Source: Aureliella sp046290675 (GTDB taxonomy: Bacteria; Planctomycetota; Planctomycetia; Pirellulales; Pirellulaceae). Taken from it: a stretch of 64,000 bases of DNA. Below the pieces are notes generated by a model. That model had not been told where the DNA came from. It did not search any database and saw only the letters and a list, made by a program, of their open reading frames with translations. The stretch covers positions 248,001 through 312,000 of the forward strand of contig JBKAHA010000005.1 of the NCBI GenBank assembly GCA_046290675.1. Reading direction: 5' to 3'. A program made the position numbers and the translations under genes. Positions 26,401-34,581 of this stretch are shown here, one piece after another; positions within the stretch are counted from its first letter, which is position 1, and every line of letters begins with the position of its first letter.

Positions 26401-27168
26401 CAAGCGAAGGAACTGTTTGACAACGCTCAAGAGCTGCTCAAGCGAATTGTTGATGAGAAGCGAATCCGCGCTCATGCCGCTTATGGATTCTGGCCCGCGG
26501 CGAGTCTGGACGATGATGTCGTCCTTTACCGAGACGAGGCTCGCGACAGTGAATTGGCAACCTTCCACTTCCTTCGACAGCAGTGGGAACGGAAAGGACA
26601 GAAGGATTTCCGCTCACTGGCTGACTACATTGCACCGCAGGATGTTCGCAACGAAGATTATCTTGGCGGCTTCGTGGTCACTGCAGGGGATGGCGCCGAT
26701 GATTTCGCGGCCGAGTTCGAAGCAGCTAGTGATGACTATAACTCGATTCTGGTGAAGGCGGTCGCCGATCGGCTAGCTGAGGCTTTCGCCGAATTGCTTC
26801 ACCACCGCGCCCGCGAAGCATGGGGATTCGGCGCAAATGAAAATCTATCGAATGAGGACATGATCGCCGAAAAGTATCGCGGCATTCGACCTGCGGCTGG
26901 CTATCCCGCATGCCCAGATCACACCGAAAAGCAAATCCTCTTCGATCTATTGAAAGCGGAAGACAATGTCGGCGTCAAACTGACGGAATCCTACGCAATG
27001 TGGCCCGGAGCAAGTGTTAGTGGGTTGTACTTTGCCCATCCCGACGCTCGCTACTTCGCGGTGGACCGCATCACACAAGACCAAGTCCAGAACTACGCTC
27101 GCCGAAAGGGGCAGAGCGTTGGCGAAGTGGAGCGCTGGCTCGCGCCGAACTTGGGATACGAGACGTAA
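23470..27168 (+). CDS. metH: Cobalamin-dependent methionine synthase
   Basis: A 1232-residue enzyme, close to E. coli MetH (1227). It moves a methyl group from methyltetrahydrofolate to homocysteine through cobalamin. Domains in order: homocysteine domain with zinc cysteines in GMNCALG and GGCCGTTP; pterin domain with DINMDD; cap domain; B12 domain with the DVHDIGKNI (DxHxxG) cobalt-ligand histidine; and the reactivation domain with RPAAGYPACPDHTEK for S-adenosylmethionine. All four modules appear complete. The ATG at 23470 follows a GTG at 23467 in the same frame; either may be used. Without a visible B12 riboswitch, control probably differs from many B12-regulated genes. Confidence 0.97.
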   Translation: MLKRSSKTDQFQELLAERILVLDGAMGTMVQRLGLDEAGVRGDRFADHTKDLKNFTDVLCLTHPTSVTEIHRKYLEAGADIVETNSFGASRVGMEEFDLPNELVQEINAAAVKCARLAADEFTEKTPDKPRFVAASIGPTAKQTAISTDPDDPAYRNTTFNIMSESYYEQVKCLVEAGADLLLPETVIDTLNLKACLFAIAQYFQDSGNVIPVMVSGTFGEGGGTFVSGQSVEGFWNAINHFPMMTVGMNCALGPQKMRNYIQELSNVASVPISCYPNAGLPNEMGEYDLGPKAMADYVGDFASNGWLNILGGCCGTTPDHIREISNAVSGLKPHQIPELPIYTRLSGTQPLILRPEANFLMIGERTNVTGSRAFARLIRNDQFEEAVEVARQQVTGGASVIDINMDDALLDGPEAMTRFLRLIAGERDIASVPVMIDSSKWEVIEAGLQNTQGKSIVNSISLKDGEEEFLRRARLVRQYGAACVVMAFDEKGQATETEDKVRICKRAFDLLVDQVGLPAQDIIFDPNILTVATGIEEHDNYAVNFIEATRQIKKVCPGAKVSGGVSNISFSFRGNDYVREAMHAAFLYHAVRAGMDMGIVNAGQLAVYEDIPKDLLERVEDVLLNRRSDSTERLLEFAETVKTKGKKAATEDLTWREGNVTERLKHALIQGIDKFIEEDTEEARQASAKCLEVIEGPLMDGMSVVGDLFGAGKMFLPQVVKSARVMKKAVAYLTPFMEEEKAAAGEAASQGRGKVLMATVKGDVHDIGKNIVGVVMACNNYDVIDLGVMVSADKILETAVQEQVDVIGLSGLITPSLDEMTFVAKEMQRLKLDIPLLIGGATTSAKHTAVKIAPHYDHEIVHVLDASRSVPVVEKLCNDDARKEFDRANRKQQEELVASYKARSVKLVPYAEALEKRFSTDWETVDIPKPSFTGVQVLNDFPIEEIAEYIDWSPFFMSWELKGKYPKIFDDPVVGEQAKELFDNAQELLKRIVDEKRIRAHAAYGFWPAASLDDDVVLYRDEARDSELATFHFLRQQWERKGQKDFRSLADYIAPQDVRNEDYLGGFVVTAGDGADDFAAEFEAASDDYNSILVKAVADRLAEAFAELLHHRAREAWGFGANENLSNEDMIAEKYRGIRPAAGYPACPDHTEKQILFDLLKAEDNVGVKLTESYAMWPGASVSGLYFAHPDARYFAVDRITQDQVQNYARRKGQSVGEVERWLAPNLGYET

Positions 27169-27581
27169 GATGCGAATCGAGGGAGTCTGGTTGCTACTGC
27201 GCAAGCTTACCCACCCCTGGTCGTAGTGCGACACGCGTTCGATATCTAGTTTCTGATTTGATTCGCAAGGTTTGCTCTGTTCATTCTTCATATCGCGTGG
27301 GTTTGGCACTAATACATCCTTAGGTGGTGCCCTCTCTTTTTAGGCTGTCGGGTTGCGGAGTAGTTAGCTAGCACTGTCGTGCGTCCCGGCGAAAGGCAGC
27401 ACGCTTGCGACGAGACCGCGATTTTTTCTACGATCTCGCGGGAAGGTCTCAAGTTCGTCGTTCTCAAGCATCACTAGCTTGCGACCGCAGACCATGTTTG
27501 CGCGGTTGTCTCATCCCTCGAGATGTTGGTGCGACAAAGAGGTAACCGCGTGAATTTGCTTTAGCCAAGGAAGGCAAGCCA
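27169..27581. other. Intergenic region downstream of metH
   Basis: A 413-base gap with no convincing gene. GAGACC-GCGA at 27412-27421 can pair with TCGC at 27436-27439 and GGTCTC at 27445-27450, giving an interrupted stem of ten base pairs that could be a leader structure for the lipoprotein gene. Confidence 0.4.
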
Positions 27582-29246
27582 ATGACTCAGCGCAGTAGCA
27601 GCACTCCATTCCAACGGGGCGATTCCGCAATGAGTGGAGCTGTACGTACGCCGCAATTGTTTTTCAGAGCCAGTGTGATTCTGTTGGCTTCGGTCTGTAG
27701 CTTTTCAATTGGTTGCCGGTCGACGCTGTTGAATTCCAGGTTAGGAGCGGAATTGGATCGCTCGCTGGACACAGAACTGGCAGAACTCGGTGGAGCGAAT
27801 TCAGCAAATGAGAGTCGAGCAGGTTCGTCAGTTCGTCCCCATCCATTAACTCAACGTCTGCGCCCGGGCGGTACGGCTCCCGCCCCTACGGCACGCAAGA
27901 AGATGGCGGACCAGCGGAGGTTGCAACGGCCTGGACCAGAGCAGGCGGATGAAACAGAAGTCGATTCCAAAGAAAGAGCGATGCTCATGAAGTTTGCAGA
28001 GGAATCTTCGGGAGCCTCGGGTTCATCTGAAGTTGATGAGCAGCGAGCTCGCATTCAAGATGAGATTCGACGTCGGCAATCTCAATCGACCGCGAGCGAA
28101 GTCGTAACGGCGAGGGAGGATCAGCAAGGCGAAGATCCTTTTGAAGAATCGTCGAAAGGCAAAGCGACGGTTTTCACTCTTTCGGACGTTGAGAAGCCAA
28201 TGGGTGTTCGTCGGATCAACTCGGATCAGATTCCCAAGGTGCCGGCAATGGTCAGCCATAACGCCACCGAATCGAATAAAAACGGCGCCCGCATTCGTTT
28301 CACAGATCGCGATAACAGTGTTGGGCAGACAACATCAGTCGAAAAGTTACTGGGACCAGTGACGGAGTTGCGAAAAGAAAAAGATGTCATCTATGCGGGG
28401 CATGAGTCACCAAGGCGGAGCAAGGGCTCAGTTTCAGATTTCCCTGAGGAGGTGGGTTCTGGCCGCGTACTAACGCCAATCACGCAACAAAAGGAAGTCT
28501 CCGGGCAGAACGCTCCAACCGCCATGGCACCTAGCCAACTGGGGCCAGAGGAACTCATGGAAGCGCTGTTCGCGCAGCTGGACGAAGACTATGCCGCCGC
28601 GAGCAGCCCCCAAGCTCGAATCAATATCGAGAAGAAGAAGCGTCTCCTGAGCATGGTTGCGGATGACATCAAAGCTGCAACTTCACCAATTGACGGATTG
28701 CAACCAGAGGCCCAAGAGTACATTCAAAAGACACTGACGGCGCTTTACGACGCGACCGACGATGCTGGACATCCTTCCATGACTAGACGCTTGACTCGGG
28801 CGTTGGAAAGTCATCGCGAAGCTGCTGATGATTTGGCTCGAGTTGCTAGTCTGAGAGTGGTTAGCCCTGCTTTCTGCACCGAAGTCGATAGCTTTGGAGT
28901 GATCAAGAAATTCGATAGCTATTCTTTCCAGCAAGATCAGGAAGTACTGCTGTACTGCGAGCTGGAAAACTTTGCCAGCAAGCAAGTTAATGGTGGCTAC
29001 GAAACGCGACTTCAAGGCAGCTACGAGATTGTCGATGCACAGGGGAGCACAGTGCTTGAGCAAGTGCTGCCAAAGGACTCAGACATCTGCGCGAATCAAA
29101 GACGGGATTTCTACATTGCTTACCGCCTTTTCATGCCCGTGCGAATTGATCCGGGTGCCTATCAGCTGAAGCTTTACGTCGAAGACATTCACGGTAAGAA
29201 GTTTGGGCAAGCCGAGATCGACTTTCGCATCGTAAATGCAAAGTAG
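27582..29246 (+). CDS. Putative lipoprotein of unknown function
   Basis: A 554-residue protein. The N-terminus carries a hydrophobic signal segment ending SFSIGC (Cys near residue 45), a near-lipobox with Ser at -3, followed by RSTLLNSRLG. AGGAAGG lies about seven bases before the ATG. Residues 60-300 are acidic, low-complexity and probably disordered. The last ~150 residues form a folded domain with VVSPAFCTEVDSFGVIK and a beta-rich end, FGQAEIDFRIV. No name is known to me. It is likely attached to a membrane and projecting into the periplasm; its partners cannot be read from the neighbours, the metH and ion-channel genes, with which it need not share expression. Confidence 0.75.
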   Translation: MTQRSSSTPFQRGDSAMSGAVRTPQLFFRASVILLASVCSFSIGCRSTLLNSRLGAELDRSLDTELAELGGANSANESRAGSSVRPHPLTQRLRPGGTAPAPTARKKMADQRRLQRPGPEQADETEVDSKERAMLMKFAEESSGASGSSEVDEQRARIQDEIRRRQSQSTASEVVTAREDQQGEDPFEESSKGKATVFTLSDVEKPMGVRRINSDQIPKVPAMVSHNATESNKNGARIRFTDRDNSVGQTTSVEKLLGPVTELRKEKDVIYAGHESPRRSKGSVSDFPEEVGSGRVLTPITQQKEVSGQNAPTAMAPSQLGPEELMEALFAQLDEDYAAASSPQARINIEKKKRLLSMVADDIKAATSPIDGLQPEAQEYIQKTLTALYDATDDAGHPSMTRRLTRALESHREAADDLARVASLRVVSPAFCTEVDSFGVIKKFDSYSFQQDQEVLLYCELENFASKQVNGGYETRLQGSYEIVDAQGSTVLEQVLPKDSDICANQRRDFYIAYRLFMPVRIDPGAYQLKLYVEDIHGKKFGQAEIDFRIVNAK

Positions 29247-29355
29247 ATGGCTGAAAACCTTTACCGTCAGCAGTTGGGCAGCGCGCCGGTTTCCCGTGGT
29301 CTCGTAGCGACGTATGTTCAGGGGCGGCGTAGGTGTTAGATACCACGGCAATGCA

Positions 29356-30201
29356 ATGACGGAACAGAAGAAACATCGTTATCCGTGGCTGTTTCGAGGC
29401 GTACTAAGCGAACCGTTTCTCGTCGCGGTTATCGCAACCAATGCTGCTGCCTTGTTTCTAGATGCCTTTCCCCGCATCCATGCAGAATACAGTGAGCTTC
29501 TAGGTGCGATTGACTTTGGGTGTATCCTTTTTTTTACAGCCGAAGCGCTACTCAAGATCATTTTTCGTGGGTTTGCAGACTATTGGGCTAACCACTGGAA
29601 TAAGTTTGATTTTCTAATCGTCATTCTTTGTATTCCGATCATCGTCGAATTTGTGTTTCCGTTTGACTCGCGGCCGTTCGCGATCGTCACACTGCTGCGG
29701 CTCGGTCGATTCCTTCGGTTCATGCGGCTGATGCGGTTCGTGCCCAACGCGGATCATATCTGGGCTGGTATCGGTCGAGCCCTGAGTGCTTCGGTCAGTA
29801 TCTTTCTCGTCTTGCTCACTCTGAATCTCATTCTTGCTGTCGGCGCAACGATGCTCTTTGGTGATCTAGGCGATCCTGCCCCCGAATTTTTTGGTGATCC
29901 GCTTCGATCTCTCTACACCATGTTTAAGGTCTTCACCGTCGAAGGCTGGTACGAAGTGCCAGATGCGTTAGCTGACGCAAATATTGATCCAAGTACCGTT
30001 GCTCTCGTCCGTGCCTTCTTTGTCTTCTCCGTTCTGGTTGGAGGCATCCTAGGGCTCTCGCTTGCGAACGCCGTTTTTGTCGATGAGATGACGATCGATA
30101 ACAATCGGGAGCTAGAAAAGCTGGTGGGTGAACTTTGCGACGAAGTTCGGGAATGCAGGCAGCAGATCGAGCGTCTCGTTGCGCCGAATGACCGCTCGTG
30201 A
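29356..30201 (+). CDS. Voltage-gated cation channel (NaChBac-like)
   Basis: A six-helix ion-transport protein of about 281 residues. S1-S3 precede a canonical voltage sensor LLRLGRFLRFMRLMRF, with five arginines at every third position (about 29692-29745). The pore loop has TVEGW at 29935-29949, comparable to the TLESW filter of bacterial sodium channels, with glycine for serine. The C-terminus is a heptad-like helix (NRELEKLVGELCDEVRECRQ), as in BacNaV tetramerisation. I start at the ATG at 29356, where the N-terminus looks natural; the frame reaches 29314. It stands alone between the lipoprotein and maf. Sodium selectivity is likely but not certain. Confidence 0.88.
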   Translation: MTEQKKHRYPWLFRGVLSEPFLVAVIATNAAALFLDAFPRIHAEYSELLGAIDFGCILFFTAEALLKIIFRGFADYWANHWNKFDFLIVILCIPIIVEFVFPFDSRPFAIVTLLRLGRFLRFMRLMRFVPNADHIWAGIGRALSASVSIFLVLLTLNLILAVGATMLFGDLGDPAPEFFGDPLRSLYTMFKVFTVEGWYEVPDALADANIDPSTVALVRAFFVFSVLVGGILGLSLANAVFVDEMTIDNNRELEKLVGELCDEVRECRQQIERLVAPNDRS

Positions 30202-30239
30202 TTCCGGCTGCAGAGAGTCGTTTTGGTGCGGGCGTGAAA

Positions 30240-30815
30240 TTAACTTTGCTGGTCTAAACGGCCTAGCATCTTGCGTAACAGATCGATAGGGAGTCCGACA
30301 ACGTTGTCTTCGGTGCCAGATCTGAGCTCAAGCCATGGGTGCCCGTCTTGGTAACCAAATGCACCCGCCTTGCCGATCCAATCTTCGGTATCGAGATAGT
30401 CGTTGATTTGTTCATCTGTCAGTGGCTGCATATACAGCTCGCTCTTAGCGACTTCCACGAGAGGTTCACCACCGGGAACACGCAAGACGCATAAGCCACT
30501 GTAGACAGCGTGATGTCGGCCGCTGAGCAGGCGGATCATTTCTTCCGCGTGGTGTCGATCTTCTGGCTTGCCTAGAACTCGCCCCATGATGTCGGCCACG
30601 GTATCGCAAGCGACCAGCGTGGCCGAGCCTTCAACTCGAGGCTCGACGTCTTTGGCTTTTTGGTAAGCTAGGCGGGCTACCAATTCGGGTGTTGATTCCC
30701 GGGAGCAGATGCCGCATTCCGCTGTTTCACTCGGGAGCACGACTTCGTACTCAAAACCGGCCTCAGTCATCAGCTGGTGTCGCCGGGGTGATTGGCTCGC
30801 AAGAATGATGCGCAT
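30240..30815 (-). CDS. maf: Maf-type nucleotide pyrophosphatase
   Basis: A 191-residue Maf/Ham1-fold enzyme that hydrolyses non-canonical or modified nucleoside triphosphates to monophosphates. The N-terminal ASQSPRRHQLM motif is the family signature; the ACDTVA strand supplies the catalytic acidic residue, and KPEDRHHAEEMI follows. The end, NVVGLPIDLL, is also typical. It is transcribed in the same direction as the DUF3467 gene 75 bases upstream; the channel gene converges from the other side with 38 bases between the two. Confidence 0.93.
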   Translation of the reverse strand: MRIILASQSPRRHQLMTEAGFEYEVVLPSETAECGICSRESTPELVARLAYQKAKDVEPRVEGSATLVACDTVADIMGRVLGKPEDRHHAEEMIRLLSGRHHAVYSGLCVLRVPGGEPLVEVAKSELYMQPLTDEQINDYLDTEDWIGKAGAFGYQDGHPWLELRSGTEDNVVGLPIDLLRKMLGRLDQQS

Positions 30816-30890
30816 TGTTCTACCTAATAGGTGAGCCTACGCTTGCCGGCCAGGTTTTGGAAAGCGGCGGCTCGGCTAAATGCAAGGAAA

Positions 30891-31730
30891 CTAAGAATCG
30901 CTTGGCCCTTCAGGCGGTGGTGGTGAGCCCGGATTCAGCGGGTTGTTTCCACCGGACTGTCTTGCTTTCAGTTGTTCCCAAGTTCCTCGAAGGCTGTCAA
31001 ATAGCCTTGGGATTTGCCCGGCCGCCAAAAAGACCCGCGTGCTGACGCTAGAATGCGGGTAGAAGTTGGTAATGAAATCAAAACTGAATTCATGCGGTCC
31101 GTGTCCGATCATCACCGCATTGGCATAGGCTCCGCTCAGGAGTTCATCTTTAATCTTCAGATCATCATAGATGTCTTGAGCGGTTGCTTGCCGCCCGGAA
31201 TTTTGAGGTGGGTTTGGGTCCGCTGGCGGCGGACTTGGTGGTGTACTGGGTGAAGGTGGAGTCTCCGTCGTTCCTAGATCGCTACCTGGAGGCGGACCAC
31301 CTGCGGCAGATCCAGCGCTGGCTCCGGGAAAACTCTCGTTGGCCGCGGGTTGTGGGGGCGATCGCTCTGCGGGAATCGACGGATCTGGCGGAGGACTGGG
31401 CACGCCCTGCTGGTTCTGTGACCAGGGAAGTTGTGTCGGGGCGGGCAAGGTGGAGCTTGGGAGCTCGCCCCAACGACTACGGTACAAATCAATGTTGCGC
31501 TGTAGTGCGTCAACCAGCTGAGGCAAAACGTAGTGTGGCATCACCACGCGAGCCACGATCTGGTGCGGTCGGCCGAGATTCTGAACGAAATCGAGGATGA
31601 ACTCGGAATTCGCCGTCATCACAATGACTCCGGTGCTGAACGCACCTGCAGCCACATGGTCCGGGACTCGTGCCCGAATGGGTTGTTCCGTCGGTTCGGG
31701 ACGATCGTCAGGATGAAAACTTGGTGACAT
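30891..31730 (-). CDS. Double DUF3467 protein with proline-rich linker
   Basis: About 279 residues. The first DUF3467-like unit (near residues 25-90) has AAGAFSTGVIVMTANSEFIL and LGRPHQIVARVVMP, strong family matches. A second, more divergent unit occupies the C-terminal third, with GAYANAVMIGHGPHEFSFDF and RVFLAAGQIPRLF. A proline/serine-rich linker of about 100 residues joins them. Function is unknown; the family is short and usually single-domain. I start at the ATG at 31730 because the upstream frame (to 31817) looks like non-coding extension. A helical core interacting with nucleic acid or protein is possible but unsupported. Confidence 0.75.
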   Translation of the reverse strand: MSPSFHPDDRPEPTEQPIRARVPDHVAAGAFSTGVIVMTANSEFILDFVQNLGRPHQIVARVVMPHYVLPQLVDALQRNIDLYRSRWGELPSSTLPAPTQLPWSQNQQGVPSPPPDPSIPAERSPPQPAANESFPGASAGSAAGGPPPGSDLGTTETPPSPSTPPSPPPADPNPPQNSGRQATAQDIYDDLKIKDELLSGAYANAVMIGHGPHEFSFDFITNFYPHSSVSTRVFLAAGQIPRLFDSLRGTWEQLKARQSGGNNPLNPGSPPPPEGPSDS

Positions 31731-31888
31731 CGAGTGGGCGTTTCCTAGATCAGGGAAGCGAGAAGTTGGACTTCGAAGACGGCCGCACCAAGCCGTTCTG
31801 CCCGCAACGAATAGCACTGCGGTGTCTCAAAAGGATTTCGGAGAGCTGGGGCTCGGAACGGGGAAATACAGACCAGCAATTCCCCTCG

Positions 31889-33571
31889 CTACTCAGCAAA
31901 GGGGTCTTCTGTCGATTTATCTGTGTCGTCTTCGAGGCCCTTATCTTCTCGTACTCTCTTCGGTTCCGCTACCCTCACCAGGAGTACATCTCGGGTGCAC
32001 ATAAGGAGATTTAGTCCGAAAACCCCGATTGCAGATAGCGTCACGATGATCATCGTCGTTCGAATCTGCGAGGGAACGCCTTGGAAAGCAGTGGAACGGA
32101 ACGAATTACGCAATGCCTCGTTGGTGGTCCAGAAGATGTTGAAGGCTTGGTGCCAGCCATAATCAAACTCGCGGTAACCATTCAAGTAAAAAACGACCAG
32201 TAGTGGAACGAGGTGCGCGAACAAGAGGATAACAGCCATCAGGGCAAACGAGCCCACCATTTTGGCAGGCAATGAACTTGGGAGGCAAAGGAGAACGAGA
32301 CGGTTTAGTCCTAGGTAGATGATCAGGTAGCAAGTCAAGACGTAGCCCGCCACCATGACAGAGTCATTCCCAAACCAGTTGCGGAGCGAAGCGGAATAGT
32401 AAACCTCGGCGATGGCGAGGGTCGATGCCATGGCAGCAAATATGGAGACGACAAAGATGTAGCCGAGACCTGCGCCTGGATAGAGCCAAGTGAGAAAAAT
32501 GCGGCCGAAGAAGGTCTTGGGAAGCGTCCGCTGAGCTCGCGGTGAGATGACCCCGTATTCCCCGGTCATCAGTGCACCAATAGACATCATGAAGATGAAT
32601 AAGAAGATGAGCATGACCATCAACGCTTCTGCTTCCTCGGTCGCGATTGCGGCAAACAGAGTCCAGAAGAACACGAGGGTCACCAACGCGAGGATCCGCA
32701 GGCGGAGTTTCGTGGAATGGTTCTCTGCGGGGAAATCGATGGCTGCCGCAGCGGCGTGCAAGACTAGGGATACGGCAGTGACCACGATGGTGCCGACGCC
32801 GAAAAGCACGAGATAAACTTCTCGCGGGAGCGATGAAATCTCGTCTAAGACTCCCGAGAGGACGAAGCTGAGCCAGCCAAAGCCTGCAAGCAATAGGGCG
32901 GTTAGCATCACCACGGACGCCGCATTTTGAACCATGCGAGTGCGCCCGATGGCTGCAAAGAGAAGTGCAAGGGCTGCTTCGGACACGGAGAATGTGAACG
33001 TCAGGCCTAGGACAAAAAGGATCGTGAAGATACTCACGCCGCGCAGTAAATAGGTCAACACAATGCAGGGAGCAATTGCGGACAGATAGAGCACGATCTG
33101 CACCAAAGCGGATGCCATTTTGCCGTGAACGATTTGGGTGGCGGATAACGCTGAGATACTTAGCAACTCAAATGTGCTGTCTTCGGTTTCCGCTGTTAAC
33201 GAGCGAAAGGCACTAAACGGAATGATCACCATCAATGGCAGAATCAGGATACAAAGGTATCCAACAAGCAGGGTGGCTCCACTCGGGACGTAATAGATCC
33301 GAGGGACACCAAGGGAAACCGCAAGCACCGTCCAGCCAATCGCGGCTAGGAGAGTTGCGCCGAAGGCAAATGTGAATTGCTTGCTCTTTAGCGACTGCCG
33401 AACCTCTTTGACCACAATAGGATTTGCTCGTTCGCTGGCCCATACCCAGCACCGTTCCCAAGTCTCTTTGGGATTCTCAAGCATACGGTGCTGGAGTGTC
33501 CCTGTCGCGCCCGGGGCGTCACCTGATAAGGGCTTAGTCGCCGGCGGTGGATCCATCGATACATCACTCAT
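31889..33571 (-). CDS. ABC-2 type exporter permease
   Basis: A 560-residue integral membrane protein with about twelve hydrophobic segments. The start is RANPIVVKEVRQSLKSKQF, a charged amphipathic N-terminus typical of ABC-2 permeases that carry both six-helix halves in one chain. Its ATG overlaps the stop of the ATPase gene in ATGA (33568-33571), so translation is coupled. With the ATPase it forms an exporter; substrate is unknown. The last 25 residues are acidic. It ends the operon. Confidence 0.88.
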   Translation of the reverse strand: MSDVSMDPPPATKPLSGDAPGATGTLQHRMLENPKETWERCWVWASERANPIVVKEVRQSLKSKQFTFAFGATLLAAIGWTVLAVSLGVPRIYYVPSGATLLVGYLCILILPLMVIIPFSAFRSLTAETEDSTFELLSISALSATQIVHGKMASALVQIVLYLSAIAPCIVLTYLLRGVSIFTILFVLGLTFTFSVSEAALALLFAAIGRTRMVQNAASVVMLTALLLAGFGWLSFVLSGVLDEISSLPREVYLVLFGVGTIVVTAVSLVLHAAAAAIDFPAENHSTKLRLRILALVTLVFFWTLFAAIATEEAEALMVMLIFLFIFMMSIGALMTGEYGVISPRAQRTLPKTFFGRIFLTWLYPGAGLGYIFVVSIFAAMASTLAIAEVYYSASLRNWFGNDSVMVAGYVLTCYLIIYLGLNRLVLLCLPSSLPAKMVGSFALMAVILLFAHLVPLLVVFYLNGYREFDYGWHQAFNIFWTTNEALRNSFRSTAFQGVPSQIRTTMIIVTLSAIGVFGLNLLMCTRDVLLVRVAEPKRVREDKGLEDDTDKSTEDPFAE

Positions 33572-34581
33572 TGCACGGCCCCCGTCGTGATTTGAAGGAA
33601 CACGTCCTCAAGAGAACGGCTCTCAGACGAGAACTCGAGTACGGGAAAGCCCGCGTCCACGATCGACTTTAGGATCGCAACTTGTGCTTGTTTCTCGCCG
33701 CCCGGATTGGTGCTTTCGGACTTTGATGAAAGTTGAAAACGCACAATTCGGTCGCTCGCTTGGATGTTCTGAATGGAATCCTGCTCCTTCAGCCAGTTGC
33801 CTAACTCGGTGCCTCTGTCGATGAGTTCAACGAGCACATCGATGTGCGGTCTTAGATTGGCTTCGATTTCGGCTACGGAGCCACTAATGATCAATTGGCC
33901 ACGCTCGATGATTCCGATTGCATCACACATCTCACCGAGTTCAGTGAGAATGTGCGAGGAAACGAGAAGCGACTTACCTTCGGCTGCTAAGCCACGAATC
34001 ATATGCCGCAGTTCGATTCTTGCTCGAGGATCCAAGCCGTTTGCGGGTTCATCCAGGATCAGCACCGCAGGATCGTGAATCATCGCTCGGCCAAGACACA
34101 GCCGCTGACGCATCCCTTTCGACAAGCCGCGAATCGACTTTTCCGCAATCTTGTCGAGCCCTGTGTATTCGAGTGTATGTCGTAACTGTCGAGTCCGCTC
34201 GCGTCCGACGAGGCCATAGGAACGGGCAAAGAAGTCGAGATACTCGACGCAATTCATATTTGGGTAAGTGCCAAATCCATCGGGCATAAACCCGAGACGT
34301 TTTCGAACTCGATCGGGATCATTCACCACCGAGAACCCGTCAACGAGGGCATCCCCATAGTCGGGGAGATCGAGCGTGGAGAGGATCCGCATGCTTGTCG
34401 TTTTGCCAGCGCCGTTGGGGCCGATATACCCAAATACCTGACCGGCTTCGACTTCAAAGGACACGTCATTGACCGCACGCGTTTGTCCGAAGAAACGGAA
34501 CAGACGCCGCAGTTGAATCATGGGATGCCCCTGCGCGTGGACCACGGGAGGCTCGAGTGTTGTCGAGGTAGTCGTTACCAT
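33568..34581 (-). CDS. ABC exporter ATPase
   Basis: A 337-residue ABC ATPase with Walker A GPNGAGKTT, signature GLSKGMRQRL, Walker B VLILDEPANGLDPR and the switch histidine in VSSHIL. A ~100-residue C-terminal extension after the core matches the drug/antibiotic-export CcmA-type. GGGAG seven bases upstream of the ATG supports the start. Its first codons overlap the end of the 694-residue membrane protein gene by 7 bases, and its end overlaps the permease by 4, so three genes are translationally coupled. Substrate not inferable. Confidence 0.95.
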   Translation of the reverse strand: MVTTTSTTLEPPVVHAQGHPMIQLRRLFRFFGQTRAVNDVSFEVEAGQVFGYIGPNGAGKTTSMRILSTLDLPDYGDALVDGFSVVNDPDRVRKRLGFMPDGFGTYPNMNCVEYLDFFARSYGLVGRERTRQLRHTLEYTGLDKIAEKSIRGLSKGMRQRLCLGRAMIHDPAVLILDEPANGLDPRARIELRHMIRGLAAEGKSLLVSSHILTELGEMCDAIGIIERGQLIISGSVAEIEANLRPHIDVLVELIDRGTELGNWLKEQDSIQNIQASDRIVRFQLSSKSESTNPGGEKQAQVAILKSIVDAGFPVLEFSSESRSLEDVFLQITTGAVQ

